A stretch of DNA of 64,000 nt from Oscillospiraceae bacterium (GCA_017502265.1 JAFVVI010000014.1:1-64000), one strand, 5' to 3'. Positions 32,192-41,251 are shown, numbered from the stretch's first letter. Notes: generated by a model from the sequence alone, not told the origin. Translations and numbers: made by a program.

Positions 32192-33022
32192 ATGTTGTAT
32201 TTAGGCTGCCATTTGTCTGCCTCCGGTGGCAATTGCGCTATGGTGCAGACGGCACTGACGCTGGACGCCAATACCTTCGCGTTTTTTACCCGCAATCCAA
32301 GGGGCAGCAGCGCAAAGCAGCTGGATGTTGCCGATTGCGAAAAAGCAATGGCGATGCTGCAGGAAAATGCATTCGGTCCGCTGGTGGCCCACGGGGCATA
32401 TACCATGAACCTGTGTACCGCCCGGGATAAAGACAGAGCATTTGCGGCGGAAATATTAAAGGACGATGTGTACCGCATGGGATTTCTTCCCGGCAATTTT
32501 TATAATTTTCACCCAGGTAGTCATGTGGGGCAGGGGATGGAAACGGGTATCCGCCAGATCGCTGATGCCTTGTGCTATGCCCTGGAGCAGGACGCGCCTG
32601 TGACGGTGCTGCTGGAAACCATGGCCGGAAAGGGCAGCGAAGTTGGCAGTCACTTTGAGGAGCTGCGTGCCATTATGGACCTGGTAGGAAGCGATAAGCT
32701 GGGTGTGTGTATGGATACCTGTCATGTGCACGATGCCGGATATGATATTGTGAACGACTTGGACGGTGTGCTGGCAGAATTTGATAATATTATCGGTCTG
32801 GACAGGCTTTGTGCCCTGCACCTGAACGATTCTAAAAACCCCTATGCCAGTCATAAGGACCGGCATGCATGCATCGGTCAGGGCAGCTTGGGCTTGCAGA
32901 CCTTCCGGAACATTGTCAATCACCCTAAATTAAAGGGCAAACCCATGATATTGGAAACACCCAACGATTTGCCGGAATATAAAACCGAGATCGCGCTGTT
33001 GCGTCAGTTGGCATCTGAATAG
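32192..33022 (+). CDS. nfo: Endonuclease IV (AP endonuclease)
   Basis: Tri-zinc enzyme that cuts DNA at abasic sites in base-excision repair. TIM-barrel motifs are present: GCHLSASGG, VAHGAYTMNL (metal His), NFHPGSHVGQG (metal His), VLLETMAGKGSEVG (bridging Glu), GVCMDTCHVHDAGYD (metal Asp/His), LHLNDSKNPYASHKDRHACIGQG (Asp-x-His metal site) and ILETPND. ATG 32192 has AAAGGGG at eight bases; a GTG at 32183 is a weaker alternative. The length of 276 aa is normal. Confidence 0.95.
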   Translation: MLYLGCHLSASGGNCAMVQTALTLDANTFAFFTRNPRGSSAKQLDVADCEKAMAMLQENAFGPLVAHGAYTMNLCTARDKDRAFAAEILKDDVYRMGFLPGNFYNFHPGSHVGQGMETGIRQIADALCYALEQDAPVTVLLETMAGKGSEVGSHFEELRAIMDLVGSDKLGVCMDTCHVHDAGYDIVNDLDGVLAEFDNIIGLDRLCALHLNDSKNPYASHKDRHACIGQGSLGLQTFRNIVNHPKLKGKPMILETPNDLPEYKTEIALLRQLASE

Positions 33023-33053
33023 ATACACAAAAAACCAATGAGGAGGTGACGGT

Positions 33054-34775
33054 ATGGAGCAATTTATATACACCCTGCAGACCGCCCGGGATACCTATTC
33101 CAATGTGCTGGTGGGGATTCTGCGGTATGGCGCGCCCATATTGGCAGGCTTGTTGCTGCTGCGGTGCTTGAAATCTTTGCTGACCTTCCGGCGGGAGCCG
33201 GAGATTTGGGCATGGCTCTGTCTGGACGATGGTAAAAAACTGCCTATCACCCATTGGGAAAATGTGATTGGGCGCAGCAAGCGCAGCGATATTGTCATCC
33301 GTGAGCCGTCTGTGGCCCGCAGCCACGGTGTCCTGACCCGCTATGATAACGGCGCCTGGACCGTCACCGCTTCTGACGCGGCTAAGAGCATTTTGGTCAA
33401 CAATAAGAAAACCAGACACAGCCTGCTGACTCCGGAGGATGTGTTTACCGTAGGCGGTGTACAGATGCGGCTGGAGCCCATCACACCCCAGCAGGAGAAA
33501 AAGCTGGCCCAGCTGCGGACAAAAGGTTCTTCTTTTACCACAAGCCTTTGGAATGTGATTCTGCTGACGGTGTTCCAGGCCCTGTGCTGCCTGGCTTATC
33601 TCATGAGCGGCCAGCGGGAAACCGCCCAGACGGTGCTGATCGGTTTTATGGGCCTGATGGTGATGGAATGGCTGCTGCTGCTTTTTTATGTGTGCATCCA
33701 CAGGACATCCTTCGAGGTGGAGAGTATCGCTTTCTTTCTCAGCACGCTGGGCATGAATGCGGTGGCGGCTGTGGTGCCGGGGGAAGCCATCAAGCAGTTG
33801 TTTGCCATGGGCCTTGGTCTGGTGGTATTTCTGATTGTTGGCTGGTCATTGCGGAATCTGGAACGGGCCAAAAAAATTCGGTATATCGCCGGTATAGCCG
33901 GAATGCTGTTCCTGCTTGTCACACTGATATTTGGCACAGAATACTACGGCGCGAAAAACTGGCTGGTCATCGGCTCTTTTTCTATCCAACCATCGGAACT
34001 GAGCAAGGTTTGCTTCGTGTTTATGGGCGCATCTACTATGCAGCGCCTTATGAAAAAACGCAACCTTATTCTGTTCATCGTCTACTCGGTAGCCCTTTGC
34101 GGCTGCCTTGCGCTGATGAATGATTTCGGTACTGCACTGATCTTCTTCTGCGCCTTTTTGATGATCGCCTATATGCGATCCGGCAGTATCGGCACGGTGG
34201 CTTTGGCCATTACCGCGCTGCTGTTTGCAGGCGTTATGGCCCTGCGGATCGCGCCCCATGCCCTGCAGCGGTTTGACTCTTGGCGGCATATTTGGGAAGA
34301 CCCTCTGGACGGTGGTTATCAACAGACCCGGGCGCTGATGTGTATGGCCTCCGGTGGCATGTTCGGTTTGGGCGCAGGCCGGGGCTGGATGAAAAATCTC
34401 TTTGCAGCCGACTCCGATGTGGTCATCGCCACCATCTGTGAGGAGTGGGGGCTTGTTATGGTTATGCTTTTGATTGCTGCCGTTGTGGGCCTTGCTTTGT
34501 TCGTGGTGCGTTCCGCGGCGGTGGCCCGGAGCAGCTTTTATACCATCGGCAGCTGCACCGCTGCCGGCATTATGATCGTGCAGGTTATGCTCAATGCGCT
34601 GGGCACGGTGGATGTGCTGCCTTTGACCGGCGTGACATTCCCGTTTCTGTCCAACGGCGGCTCCAGTATGCTCTGCGCCTGGGGATTGCTGGCCTTTGTT
34701 AAGGCCGCGGATACCCGGCAGAATGCCAGTTTTGCTGTGCGGCTGCAGAAGAGCGGAGGTGGATCGGATGAATAG
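33054..34775 (+). CDS. FHA domain fused to a SEDS (FtsW/RodA/SpoVE) glycosyltransferase
   Basis: Peptidoglycan polymerase of the SEDS family with a phosphothreonine-binding FHA domain on the same chain. A first membrane helix (residues 15-40) is followed by the FHA domain (about 55-150: ENVIGRSKRSDIVIREPSVARSHGVL, the GRS/RSH signature). The SEDS part (about 165-560, around ten helices) has NWLVIGSFSIQPSELSKVCFVF, NDFGTALIFFCAFL, GYQQTRALMCMASGGMFGLGAGRG and PLTGVTFPFLSNGGSSML, the conserved catalytic and lipid-flipping regions. It overlaps by 8 bases a transpeptidase gene, its likely partner. The FHA implies control by a Thr kinase such as the PrkC encoded at 18818. Confidence 0.92.
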   Translation: MEQFIYTLQTARDTYSNVLVGILRYGAPILAGLLLLRCLKSLLTFRREPEIWAWLCLDDGKKLPITHWENVIGRSKRSDIVIREPSVARSHGVLTRYDNGAWTVTASDAAKSILVNNKKTRHSLLTPEDVFTVGGVQMRLEPITPQQEKKLAQLRTKGSSFTTSLWNVILLTVFQALCCLAYLMSGQRETAQTVLIGFMGLMVMEWLLLLFYVCIHRTSFEVESIAFFLSTLGMNAVAAVVPGEAIKQLFAMGLGLVVFLIVGWSLRNLERAKKIRYIAGIAGMLFLLVTLIFGTEYYGAKNWLVIGSFSIQPSELSKVCFVFMGASTMQRLMKKRNLILFIVYSVALCGCLALMNDFGTALIFFCAFLMIAYMRSGSIGTVALAITALLFAGVMALRIAPHALQRFDSWRHIWEDPLDGGYQQTRALMCMASGGMFGLGAGRGWMKNLFAADSDVVIATICEEWGLVMVMLLIAAVVGLALFVVRSAAVARSSFYTIGSCTAAGIMIVQVMLNALGTVDVLPLTGVTFPFLSNGGSSMLCAWGLLAFVKAADTRQNASFAVRLQKSGGGSDE

Positions 34776-36132
34776 AATCGCATCTCGCGCAACCGCGCTG
34801 ATTATTTTGGCGCTATTGCTGGTGGCCGGCTTTGGCTTTTTCCTGGTGGAATATTTTACCCAGTCGGACAATTGGGTGGTCCATTCCGGCTCGCCCCATG
34901 TCTATAATGGCGAGAATATTGGCTGCGGCGTGGTGGTGGACAGGGACAATACCCTGCTTTTGGATATGCTGGAGGGTCGGACCTATTCCAATTCTGCGCC
35001 CCTGCGGCAATCGACGGTCCATTGGATCGGGGACCGGTACGGCGCCATCAGCGCCCCGGCCATATCCCATTATGCCTCGGAGCTTGCCGGCTTTGACCGG
35101 TTGAACGGTGTGTACAATTACGGGCAGACCGGCGGCGTAGCCCAACTGACCCTGTCGGCGGCTATGCAGACGGCTGCGTTGGAGGCGATGGGGGCATATA
35201 AGGGCACTGTGGCGGTGTACAACTATAAAACCGGCCAGCTCCTGTGCGCGGTGACCACACCCACCTACGACCCGGACAATGTACCCCAGTTTTCGGAAGG
35301 GGACAGCCAATATGAGGGCCTGTATCTCAACCGGTTTACCCAGTCTGCCTATATCCCCGGTTCGATTTTTAAAATCGTTACCTTAGCGGCGGCACTGGAG
35401 ACAGATCCCACAATCACCCAGAAGTCTTACGCCTGCACCGGCAGCTACCGCATCGGCAATGAGGAGATCACCTGCGAGGATCCCCATTGGAATCAGTCCC
35501 TGAAGGATGCCTTCCGCAACTCCTGCAATTGCGCCTTTGCCCAGATCGCCCTGCAACTTGGTGGGGAAACCCTGCAGCAATATGTAGAAAAATTTGGGGT
35601 AACGGATCGGGTTACCTTTGACGGGATCACTACCGCCCAGGGCAATTTCCAGGCAGCCGGACAGGCAGATCTGAATGTGGCCTGGAGCAGTATCGGTCAG
35701 TATTTGGACCAGGTAAATCCCTGCGCGTTTCTGAAATTTATGGGCGCTGTGGCCAATGACGGCAGAGCCGCCGCGCCACATCTGGTGGAGGAAATCACCG
35801 TAGGCGGCAGCCGCACATATAATGCTAAGACCCGGTTTGACCAGCCGATTCTGTCTAAGGAAACAGTAGATATCCTACAGGAATATCTCAAATACAATGT
35901 AACCGATAAATACGGCGCGGAGAATTTCCACGGTCTGACGGTGGGTGCCAAGACCGGCACCGGCGAGGTGGGCGGCGACAAAAAACCCAACGCCATGCTG
36001 GCAGGATTTGTGGAAGATGAGTCGCTGCCGCTGGCCTTTATCGTGTGCGTAGAGGATGCCGGCTACGGAAGAGCCGTCTGTGTCCCCATTATCTCCAAGG
36101 TGCTGGAGGCTGCCGGGCAGGCACTGAAATAA
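34768..36132 (+). CDS. Class B penicillin-binding protein (PbpA-like transpeptidase)
   Basis: Membrane-anchored D,D-transpeptidase that cross-links peptidoglycan. One N-terminal helix (residues 11-30) is followed by a short dimerisation-like region and the catalytic domain: SxxK at Ser199 (GSIFKI), SxN at 252-254 (NSCN) and KTG at 395-397 (AKTGTGE). At 454 aa it lacks the large pedestal and PASTA domains of divisome PBPs and resembles actinobacterial PbpA, which also sits beside an FtsW/RodA gene. ATG 34768 has GGAGG. Coupled translation with the FHA-SEDS gene makes a polymerase/cross-linker pair. Confidence 0.92.
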   Translation: MNRIASRATALIILALLLVAGFGFFLVEYFTQSDNWVVHSGSPHVYNGENIGCGVVVDRDNTLLLDMLEGRTYSNSAPLRQSTVHWIGDRYGAISAPAISHYASELAGFDRLNGVYNYGQTGGVAQLTLSAAMQTAALEAMGAYKGTVAVYNYKTGQLLCAVTTPTYDPDNVPQFSEGDSQYEGLYLNRFTQSAYIPGSIFKIVTLAAALETDPTITQKSYACTGSYRIGNEEITCEDPHWNQSLKDAFRNSCNCAFAQIALQLGGETLQQYVEKFGVTDRVTFDGITTAQGNFQAAGQADLNVAWSSIGQYLDQVNPCAFLKFMGAVANDGRAAAPHLVEEITVGGSRTYNAKTRFDQPILSKETVDILQEYLKYNVTDKYGAENFHGLTVGAKTGTGEVGGDKKPNAMLAGFVEDESLPLAFIVCVEDAGYGRAVCVPIISKVLEAAGQALK

Positions 36133-36195
36133 ATCTTTGTTGGGATTTGACAAAAAAGTTATGCCGGCAAAAGGGAATATAATGTATTTTTGCGG

Positions 36196-36224
36196 TTGAC
36201 AAATGTTTGTCGGAGAGATACAAT
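36196..36224 (+). promoter_or_regulatory. Promoter of the liv operon
   Basis: TTGACA (36196-36201), 17 bp, TACAAT (36219-36224). The livJ start is 81 bases downstream. A further TTGACA at 36148-36153 has no matching -10 at normal spacing. Confidence 0.87.
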
Positions 36225-36305
36225 ATAGCTACCCAAAAGGGAATTATAGGGAAGCGTAAGCGTTTTGCTTCTTTGTAAAAGTAAAAAGGAAGGAAGTCCT
36301 AAATC

Positions 36306-37466
36306 ATGAAAAAGATTCTCGCGATCCTGATGGCTGCACTGATGATTGCAGCGATGTTCACCGGCTGCGGTAGCGAAAAGAGCTACACTGCCAACAATAC
36401 CGAATATGTTATCGGCGTTTCCGGCCCTCTGACCGGCGCTGCTGCCATTTACGGCAAGGCTGTTCAGAATGCAGCTCAGCTGGCTGTTGATGAGATCAAC
36501 GCTGCCGGCGGTCTGAACGGCATTATGTTCAAGCTGGAAATGATGGACGATCAGCACAAGGCTGATAAGGTCTCCGGCAACTACTCCGCTCTGCTGGAGA
36601 AGGGTATGCAGCTGTCTCTGGGTACTGTTACCACTGACCCCGGCAAGGAGTTCAAGAACCTGTCCGTTGAAGACAATGTGTTCTTCCTGACTCCCTCCGC
36701 CTCCGGCGATGAGATCCCCGCCAACGACAACGGCTATCAGATGTGCTTTGCTGATGGCAATCAGGGTAAGGTGGCTGCGCAGTTTGTTAATGAAAACTAT
36801 GCCGGCCAGACCATCGGCCTGTTCTACAAGTCCGACGACAACTACTCCAAGGGCATTTACGACCAGTTCAAGGCTAACCTGGATAAGTCTGTGACCACCG
36901 TTGAGACCTCCTTCAACGAGGCCAACACCACCGACTTTGCTACCCAGATCGATACCCTGAAGTCCTGCACCTTCATCTTCATGCCCATCTACTACACTCC
37001 CGCATCCATCTTCATGACCCAGGCTAAGGACCTGCTGGCCAAGGAGACTGTTTACTACGGCTGCGACGGCTTCGACGGCATCGATAGCGCTGATGGCTTT
37101 GATATCAACAGCATTCCCCAGAAGGTCACCATGCTGTCTCACTTCAACTCCAAGGCTACCGAGGGCGCTGCCAAGACCTTTATCGACAAGTATGTTGCCA
37201 AGTACGGCAAGGACACCCTGAACCAGTTCGGCGCTTCCGCTTACGACTGCGTTTACGCACTGTACGGCGCTATGAAGAAGGCCATCGACGGCGGCAAGAA
37301 GATTCCTGTCACCATCACTGCCTCCGAGCTGTGCGAGATCCTGAAATCTGAGTTCCAGGGCGGCTACACCGTTACCGGCGCTGTTACCGGCGACAATATC
37401 ACCTGGGATGCCAAGGGCTATGTTAACAAGTCCGCTATCCAGTATGTCATCAAGGAAGCCAGCTGA
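36306..37466 (+). CDS. livJ: Branched-chain amino acid ABC transporter, substrate-binding lipoprotein
   Basis: Type I periplasmic-binding fold lipoprotein that captures Leu/Ile/Val or similar amino acids outside the cell. The signal peptide ends in the lipobox MFTGC (Cys21). YVIGVSGPLTGAAAIYG and AVQLAVDEINAAGG-type residues (here AAQLAVDEINAAGGLNG) are the family opening, and FGASAYDCVYALYGAMKKA lies near the end. The protein is 386 aa. Codon use is strongly biased (GGC, GCT, CTG, AAG), as in tuf and ackA, indicating high expression. A hairpin after the gene probably lowers transcription of the permease genes relative to this one. Confidence 0.94.
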   Translation: MKKILAILMAALMIAAMFTGCGSEKSYTANNTEYVIGVSGPLTGAAAIYGKAVQNAAQLAVDEINAAGGLNGIMFKLEMMDDQHKADKVSGNYSALLEKGMQLSLGTVTTDPGKEFKNLSVEDNVFFLTPSASGDEIPANDNGYQMCFADGNQGKVAAQFVNENYAGQTIGLFYKSDDNYSKGIYDQFKANLDKSVTTVETSFNEANTTDFATQIDTLKSCTFIFMPIYYTPASIFMTQAKDLLAKETVYYGCDGFDGIDSADGFDINSIPQKVTMLSHFNSKATEGAAKTFIDKYVAKYGKDTLNQFGASAYDCVYALYGAMKKAIDGGKKIPVTITASELCEILKSEFQGGYTVTGAVTGDNITWDAKGYVNKSAIQYVIKEAS

Positions 37467-37492
37467 TTTACATCAATAAGTTTGCACAGATG

Positions 37493-37526
37493 CTGCACAT
37501 ACCGGCATTTCCGGTATGTGCAGTTT
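37493..37526 (+). terminator. Intra-operon attenuating hairpin between livJ and livH
   Basis: CTGCACATACCGG (37493-37505) pairs perfectly with CCGGTATGTGCAG (37511-37523), followed by only TTTCG. The 13-bp stem is strong but the T tract is short, as expected for partial termination or for 3'-end protection of the livJ mRNA. Confidence 0.75.
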
Positions 37527-37573
37527 CGTGCTGAAATATCCCTGCAATGAAAACATAGAATTGGACTGTTAGT

Positions 37574-38446
37574 ATGGAAGTTATTTTGTCTACGTTGATA
37601 AACGGCCTGAGCCTTGGCGGTATTTACGCCATGATCGCTCTGGGCTATACGATGGTTTACGGCATTGCGAAAATGCTGAACTTTGCCCACGGTGATATCA
37701 TTATGGTGGGCGGTTATGTGATCTTTGTTGTGATGGCAACGGGCAATCCGCTACTGGCGGTGGCTGTGGCTGTGATCGCCTGTGTGATCTTAGGCATCAC
37801 CATCGAGCGGGTGGCCTACAGACCTCTGCGGGGCGCATCCCCTCTGGCGGTGCTGATTACTGCCATCGGTGTCAGCTACCTGCTGCAGAGCCTGGCGCAG
37901 ATCATTTTCGGATCTGCTCCCAAGATGGTTACGGTGTATGAATTCGGCTCTGTGCAGTTCTTGGGTGCGACGGTGCAGGTGGCCTCTTTGGTCACTATGG
38001 CAGTTACGGTCGTGGTTATGGCTGTACTGACTCTGTTTGTGAAGTATACCCGTCTGGGCCGGGCAATGATCGCCGTGTCTGAGGACCGGGATGCTGCCCA
38101 GCTGATGGGTATCAATGTCAATGCCATCATCACCATCACCTTCGCCATTGGCTCGTCCTTGGCTGCGCTGGCCGGCCTTTTCTACCTGATGAAGGCTCCC
38201 AATGTCTCCTTTACTATGGGCGCGATGCCTGGTATTAAGGCCTTTACTGCTGCGGTTATCGGCGGCATCGGCTCCATTCCCGGCGCTATGCTTGGTGGCA
38301 TTCTGCTGGGTGTGGTGGAGAGTATTTCTTATAAGATCACCGCGATTGCACCGTATACGGATGCCATTGAGTTTTCTATCCTGATCATCATTCTGCTGGT
38401 CAGACCTACCGGCTTCCTTGGCAAGAAACGGAGGGAAAAGGTATGA
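37574..38446 (+). CDS. livH: Branched-chain amino acid ABC transporter permease LivH
   Basis: One of two membrane subunits of the importer, with about eight membrane helices. Family landmarks: LINGLSLGGIYAMIALGYTMVYGIAKMLNFAHGDIIMVGGY at the N-terminus, ERVAYRPLRGASPLAVLITAIGVSYLLQ, and IKAFTAAVIGGIGSIPGAMLGGILLGVVE, the coupling-helix region that contacts the ATPase. The length of 290 aa is normal. It ends overlapping livM by ATGA. Confidence 0.95.
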   Translation: MEVILSTLINGLSLGGIYAMIALGYTMVYGIAKMLNFAHGDIIMVGGYVIFVVMATGNPLLAVAVAVIACVILGITIERVAYRPLRGASPLAVLITAIGVSYLLQSLAQIIFGSAPKMVTVYEFGSVQFLGATVQVASLVTMAVTVVVMAVLTLFVKYTRLGRAMIAVSEDRDAAQLMGINVNAIITITFAIGSSLAALAGLFYLMKAPNVSFTMGAMPGIKAFTAAVIGGIGSIPGAMLGGILLGVVESISYKITAIAPYTDAIEFSILIIILLVRPTGFLGKKRREKV

Positions 38447-39573
38447 AACTTGGTAAGATCAAAATCAATCACTATATCAACTACCTGGTCATCGGCCTGC
38501 TGCTGATTGTACTTAGCAGTATGACTGTGGCCGGTGTCAGATTTGATAATTCCTTGCTGTTTTTGCTGGAAAAGGTTGCCATTGGCATCATTCTGGCAGT
38601 TTCGCTGTCCCTTGTGGTAGGCTTCCTGGGTGAACTGTCCCTGGGCCATGCCGGCTTTATGTGCGTGGGCGCCTACCTGGGTGGTAAGGTAGCAGCGTTG
38701 CTGGTACCTGCGCTGGGCAACGGCGTTCTGGCATTTGTGATCTCTCTGCTGGCCGGTTGCGCCGCAGCTGCGGTTTGCGGTATTATCGTGGGCATTCCTG
38801 CCCTGCGGTTGCGGGGTGACTACCTGGCAATCGTCACTTTGGCCTTTGGTGAGATCGTCAAGTCCCTGTTCCGTAATACCTCCTACGAGTCCTTTGGCGG
38901 AACCTTGGGTCTGGATACCCCCCGGTTTGATAAAAAGTACCTGTTTATTATTGCTTTCCTGCTGGTGCTGCTGACCCTTATGGTGGTGCAGAATTACATT
39001 CGCTCCAAGCACGGCCGCGCCGTGACCGCCATCCGAGATAACGAGATCGCAGCCCGGGCCACTGGCATCAATGTGACCAAGTATAAGCTGATGACATTCA
39101 CTTTGTCTGCAGCCCTGGCCGGTATGGCAGGTGTGCTGTACAGCTATAGCAACTACACGGTGCAGAGCACCCAGTTCGGCTATAACTATTCCATTGAAAT
39201 GCTGGTTATGGTGGTCCTGGGCGGTATGGGCAGCATCAACGGCTCCATTATTGCCGCAGCGCTGATTACATGGCTGAATACATGGCTGCCCACCAAGCTG
39301 ACAGGCGACCTGGCGGTACTGCAGAATCTGCTGTACGCGCTGGTGCTGATCGTGATCGTTATCTATAATAACGCACCCAAGCTCAAGGGCTTCCGGGATA
39401 AGTACAATCTGGGCGTACTTTTGAATAAGTTCAAAAAGCACGATGCCAGCAAGATCAACGACGACAAGGCAAAATGGGATGTAGTTCCCACCAAGATCAG
39501 TATGGACGAAGTGCTCTCTGTGGACTTTACACCCCAGGACCTTGGCCCCGATAAGGAAGGAGGTCGGAAGTAA
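38443..39573 (+). CDS. livM: Branched-chain amino acid ABC transporter permease LivM
   Basis: Second membrane subunit, with about ten helices. Seen are GFLGELSLGHAGFMCVGAYLGG, IPALRLRGDYLAIVTLAFGEIVK, GRAVTAIRDNEIAARATGINVTKYKL and EMLVMVVLGGMGSINGS, which form the usual LivM pattern. A hydrophilic C-terminal tail of about 60 residues (from FRDKYNLG onward) extends beyond the last helix; I do not recognise it. The stop overlaps livG by one base (TAATG). The protein is 376 aa. Confidence 0.94.
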   Translation: MKLGKIKINHYINYLVIGLLLIVLSSMTVAGVRFDNSLLFLLEKVAIGIILAVSLSLVVGFLGELSLGHAGFMCVGAYLGGKVAALLVPALGNGVLAFVISLLAGCAAAAVCGIIVGIPALRLRGDYLAIVTLAFGEIVKSLFRNTSYESFGGTLGLDTPRFDKKYLFIIAFLLVLLTLMVVQNYIRSKHGRAVTAIRDNEIAARATGINVTKYKLMTFTLSAALAGMAGVLYSYSNYTVQSTQFGYNYSIEMLVMVVLGGMGSINGSIIAAALITWLNTWLPTKLTGDLAVLQNLLYALVLIVIVIYNNAPKLKGFRDKYNLGVLLNKFKKHDASKINDDKAKWDVVPTKISMDEVLSVDFTPQDLGPDKEGGRK

Positions 39574-40343
39574 TGGCAGAATATATGCTTGAAACCAAAA
39601 ACCTCGGTATCTCCTTCGGTGGTCTGAAAGCGGCCCAGGATGTAAATATCCGCATCAAGAAGAACCAGCTTTACGGCCTGATTGGCCCTAATGGCGCAGG
39701 CAAGACCACCATCTTTAACCTGTTGACCTGCATTTATAAGCCTACCACCGGCACTTTCTACTTAGATGGTGAGGAAATGAAGGGCATCACCCCGGATAAG
39801 ATCAACCAGAAGGGCATTGCCCGTACCTTCCAGAACATTCGCCTGTTCAACAATATGACGGTGGTGCGTAATGTTATGGTGGGTCTGCATAACCTGCCGG
39901 AGTACAAATGCACGGCTTTTGAATCCTTCTTCCGGCTGCCCCGCCACTTCAAGGTGGAACGGCAGATGCGGGAAAAGGCAAAGGAGCTGCTTCGTATCCT
40001 GGGTCTTGAGGAGGATCGGAACAACCTGGCCTGCAACCTGCCTTACGGCAAGCAGCGGAAACTGGAGATCGCCAGAGCCCTGGCAACCAATCCCAAGATC
40101 CTGCTTTTGGATGAGCCGGCAGCGGGTATGAACCCCAACGAAACCGAGGATCTGGCCCAAACCATCCGTTTCATCCGCGACCATTTTGATATGACCATCC
40201 TGCTGATCGAGCATGATATGCGGTTCGTCTCTGAACTGTGTGATGAGCTGACAGTTCTCAGCTTTGGCACGGTGCTGGCCCAGGGCGAGACCAAAGCGGT
40301 GCTGCAGGATCCCGAGGTCATAAAAGCCTACATCGGAGGATAA
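39573..40343 (+). CDS. livG: Branched-chain amino acid ABC transporter ATP-binding protein LivG
   Basis: Cytoplasmic ATPase of the importer. Walker A is GPNGAGKTTIFNLL, the Q-loop region reads GIARTFQNIRLF, and Walker B is ILLLDEPAAGMNPNE with the Glu present. The signature is degenerate: LPYGKQRKLEIARAL, as is common in LivG. IEHDMRFV is the H-loop. At 256 aa it is a standard length. The RBS is GAAGGAGG inside the livM end. Confidence 0.95.
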   Translation: MAEYMLETKNLGISFGGLKAAQDVNIRIKKNQLYGLIGPNGAGKTTIFNLLTCIYKPTTGTFYLDGEEMKGITPDKINQKGIARTFQNIRLFNNMTVVRNVMVGLHNLPEYKCTAFESFFRLPRHFKVERQMREKAKELLRILGLEEDRNNLACNLPYGKQRKLEIARALATNPKILLLDEPAAGMNPNETEDLAQTIRFIRDHFDMTILLIEHDMRFVSELCDELTVLSFGTVLAQGETKAVLQDPEVIKAYIGG

Positions 40344-40347
40344 CACT

Positions 40348-41058
40348 ATGGCATTGTTGGAAGTAAATAATCTGGAAGTCTACTATGGTGTTATCTGCGC
40401 GCTGAAGGGTATCAGCTTTCATGTCAATGAGGGCGAGATCGTATCTCTGATCGGCGCCAACGGCGCAGGCAAGACCACCATGATGCAGAGCACGGTGGGT
40501 ATCATTCCCAAACGGGGCGGCCAAGTCCTGTTTGACGGACAGGATATCACCAAGACCCCCTGCCATAAGATCGTAAAACTGGGTATGACCCAGGTGCCGG
40601 AGGGCCGTCGGATCTTCCAGGAGCTGACGGTCTACGAAAACCTGATGATGGGCGCTTATACCATGAAGGATCAGCAGGAATTCAAAACGGAACTGGATAA
40701 GATCTACGATCTGTTCCCTCGACTGGCAGAGCGCCGCAAGCAGATCGCCGGCACTCTTTCCGGCGGTGAGCAGCAGATGCTGGCCATGTCCCGGGCGCTG
40801 ATGAGCAAGCCTAAGCTTCTGATGCTGGACGAGCCTTCTATGGGCCTTGCGCCCATCCTGGTGGACCAGATCTTCTCCATCATCAAGGAGCTGCACGCAG
40901 CGGGCACCACCATACTGCTTGTGGAGCAGAATGCAAGCAAGGCGCTGGAGATTTCCGACCGGGCCTATGTATTGGAAACCGGCAATATTACCCTCAGCGG
41001 TACCGGCGCAGAACTGATGAACAGTCCTGAAGTGCAAAAAGCCTACTTAGGCGGATAA
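40348..41058 (+). CDS. livF: Branched-chain amino acid ABC transporter ATP-binding protein LivF
   Basis: Second ATPase of the importer. Walker A is GANGAGKTTMMQS, the signature is LSGGEQQMLAMSRAL, Walker B is LLMLDEPSMGLAP and the H-loop is LVEQNASKAL. The VPEGRRIFQELTVYENLMMGAY stretch is diagnostic of LivF. The length of 236 aa is typical. It is the last gene of the operon and is followed by a strong terminator. Confidence 0.96.
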   Translation: MALLEVNNLEVYYGVICALKGISFHVNEGEIVSLIGANGAGKTTMMQSTVGIIPKRGGQVLFDGQDITKTPCHKIVKLGMTQVPEGRRIFQELTVYENLMMGAYTMKDQQEFKTELDKIYDLFPRLAERRKQIAGTLSGGEQQMLAMSRALMSKPKLLMLDEPSMGLAPILVDQIFSIIKELHAAGTTILLVEQNASKALEISDRAYVLETGNITLSGTGAELMNSPEVQKAYLGG

Positions 41059-41066
41059 ATAAGATT

Positions 41067-41101
41067 ACCCCCTGCATAGGATGTATGCAGGGGGTGTTTT
41101 T
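41067..41101 (+). terminator. Terminator of the liv operon, overlapping the next gene's RBS
   Basis: ACCCCCTGCATA (41067-41078) pairs perfectly with TATGCAGGGGGT (41084-41095) around GGATG, followed by GTTTTTATG. The GGGGGTG of the 3' arm is also the only Shine-Dalgarno for ATG 41102, and the T tract leads straight into that ATG. Confidence 0.88.
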
Positions 41102-41251
41102 ATGTGTCGACGGAATCAGCTTTGGGGGTATCTGCTGGTGGCCTTCGGTATCGGCGTGCTGGTGGGGACCTGGCTGGAGAGCGGACTTTTTTGCCATTTG
41201 TTCGGTCTTTTGGCTATCTTTTGCGGGATCGGCGTATGCGGCAGAAAATAG
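41102..41251 (+). CDS. 49-residue small membrane protein
   Basis: A short frame opening MCRRNQLWGYLL and ending CGRK. Two hydrophobic segments (about 8-24 and 28-46) rich in Gly and Cys are separated by WLESG, giving a hairpin with basic residues at both ends, so both termini should face the cytoplasm. It is too short for family recognition, but the compact basic-hydrophobic layout and RBS argue that it is translated. The SD lies in the 3' arm of the liv terminator. The DUF3794-LysM gene follows after 64 bases, so a sporulation link is conceivable but unproven. Confidence 0.6.
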   Translation: MCRRNQLWGYLLVAFGIGVLVGTWLESGLFCHLFGLLAIFCGIGVCGRK

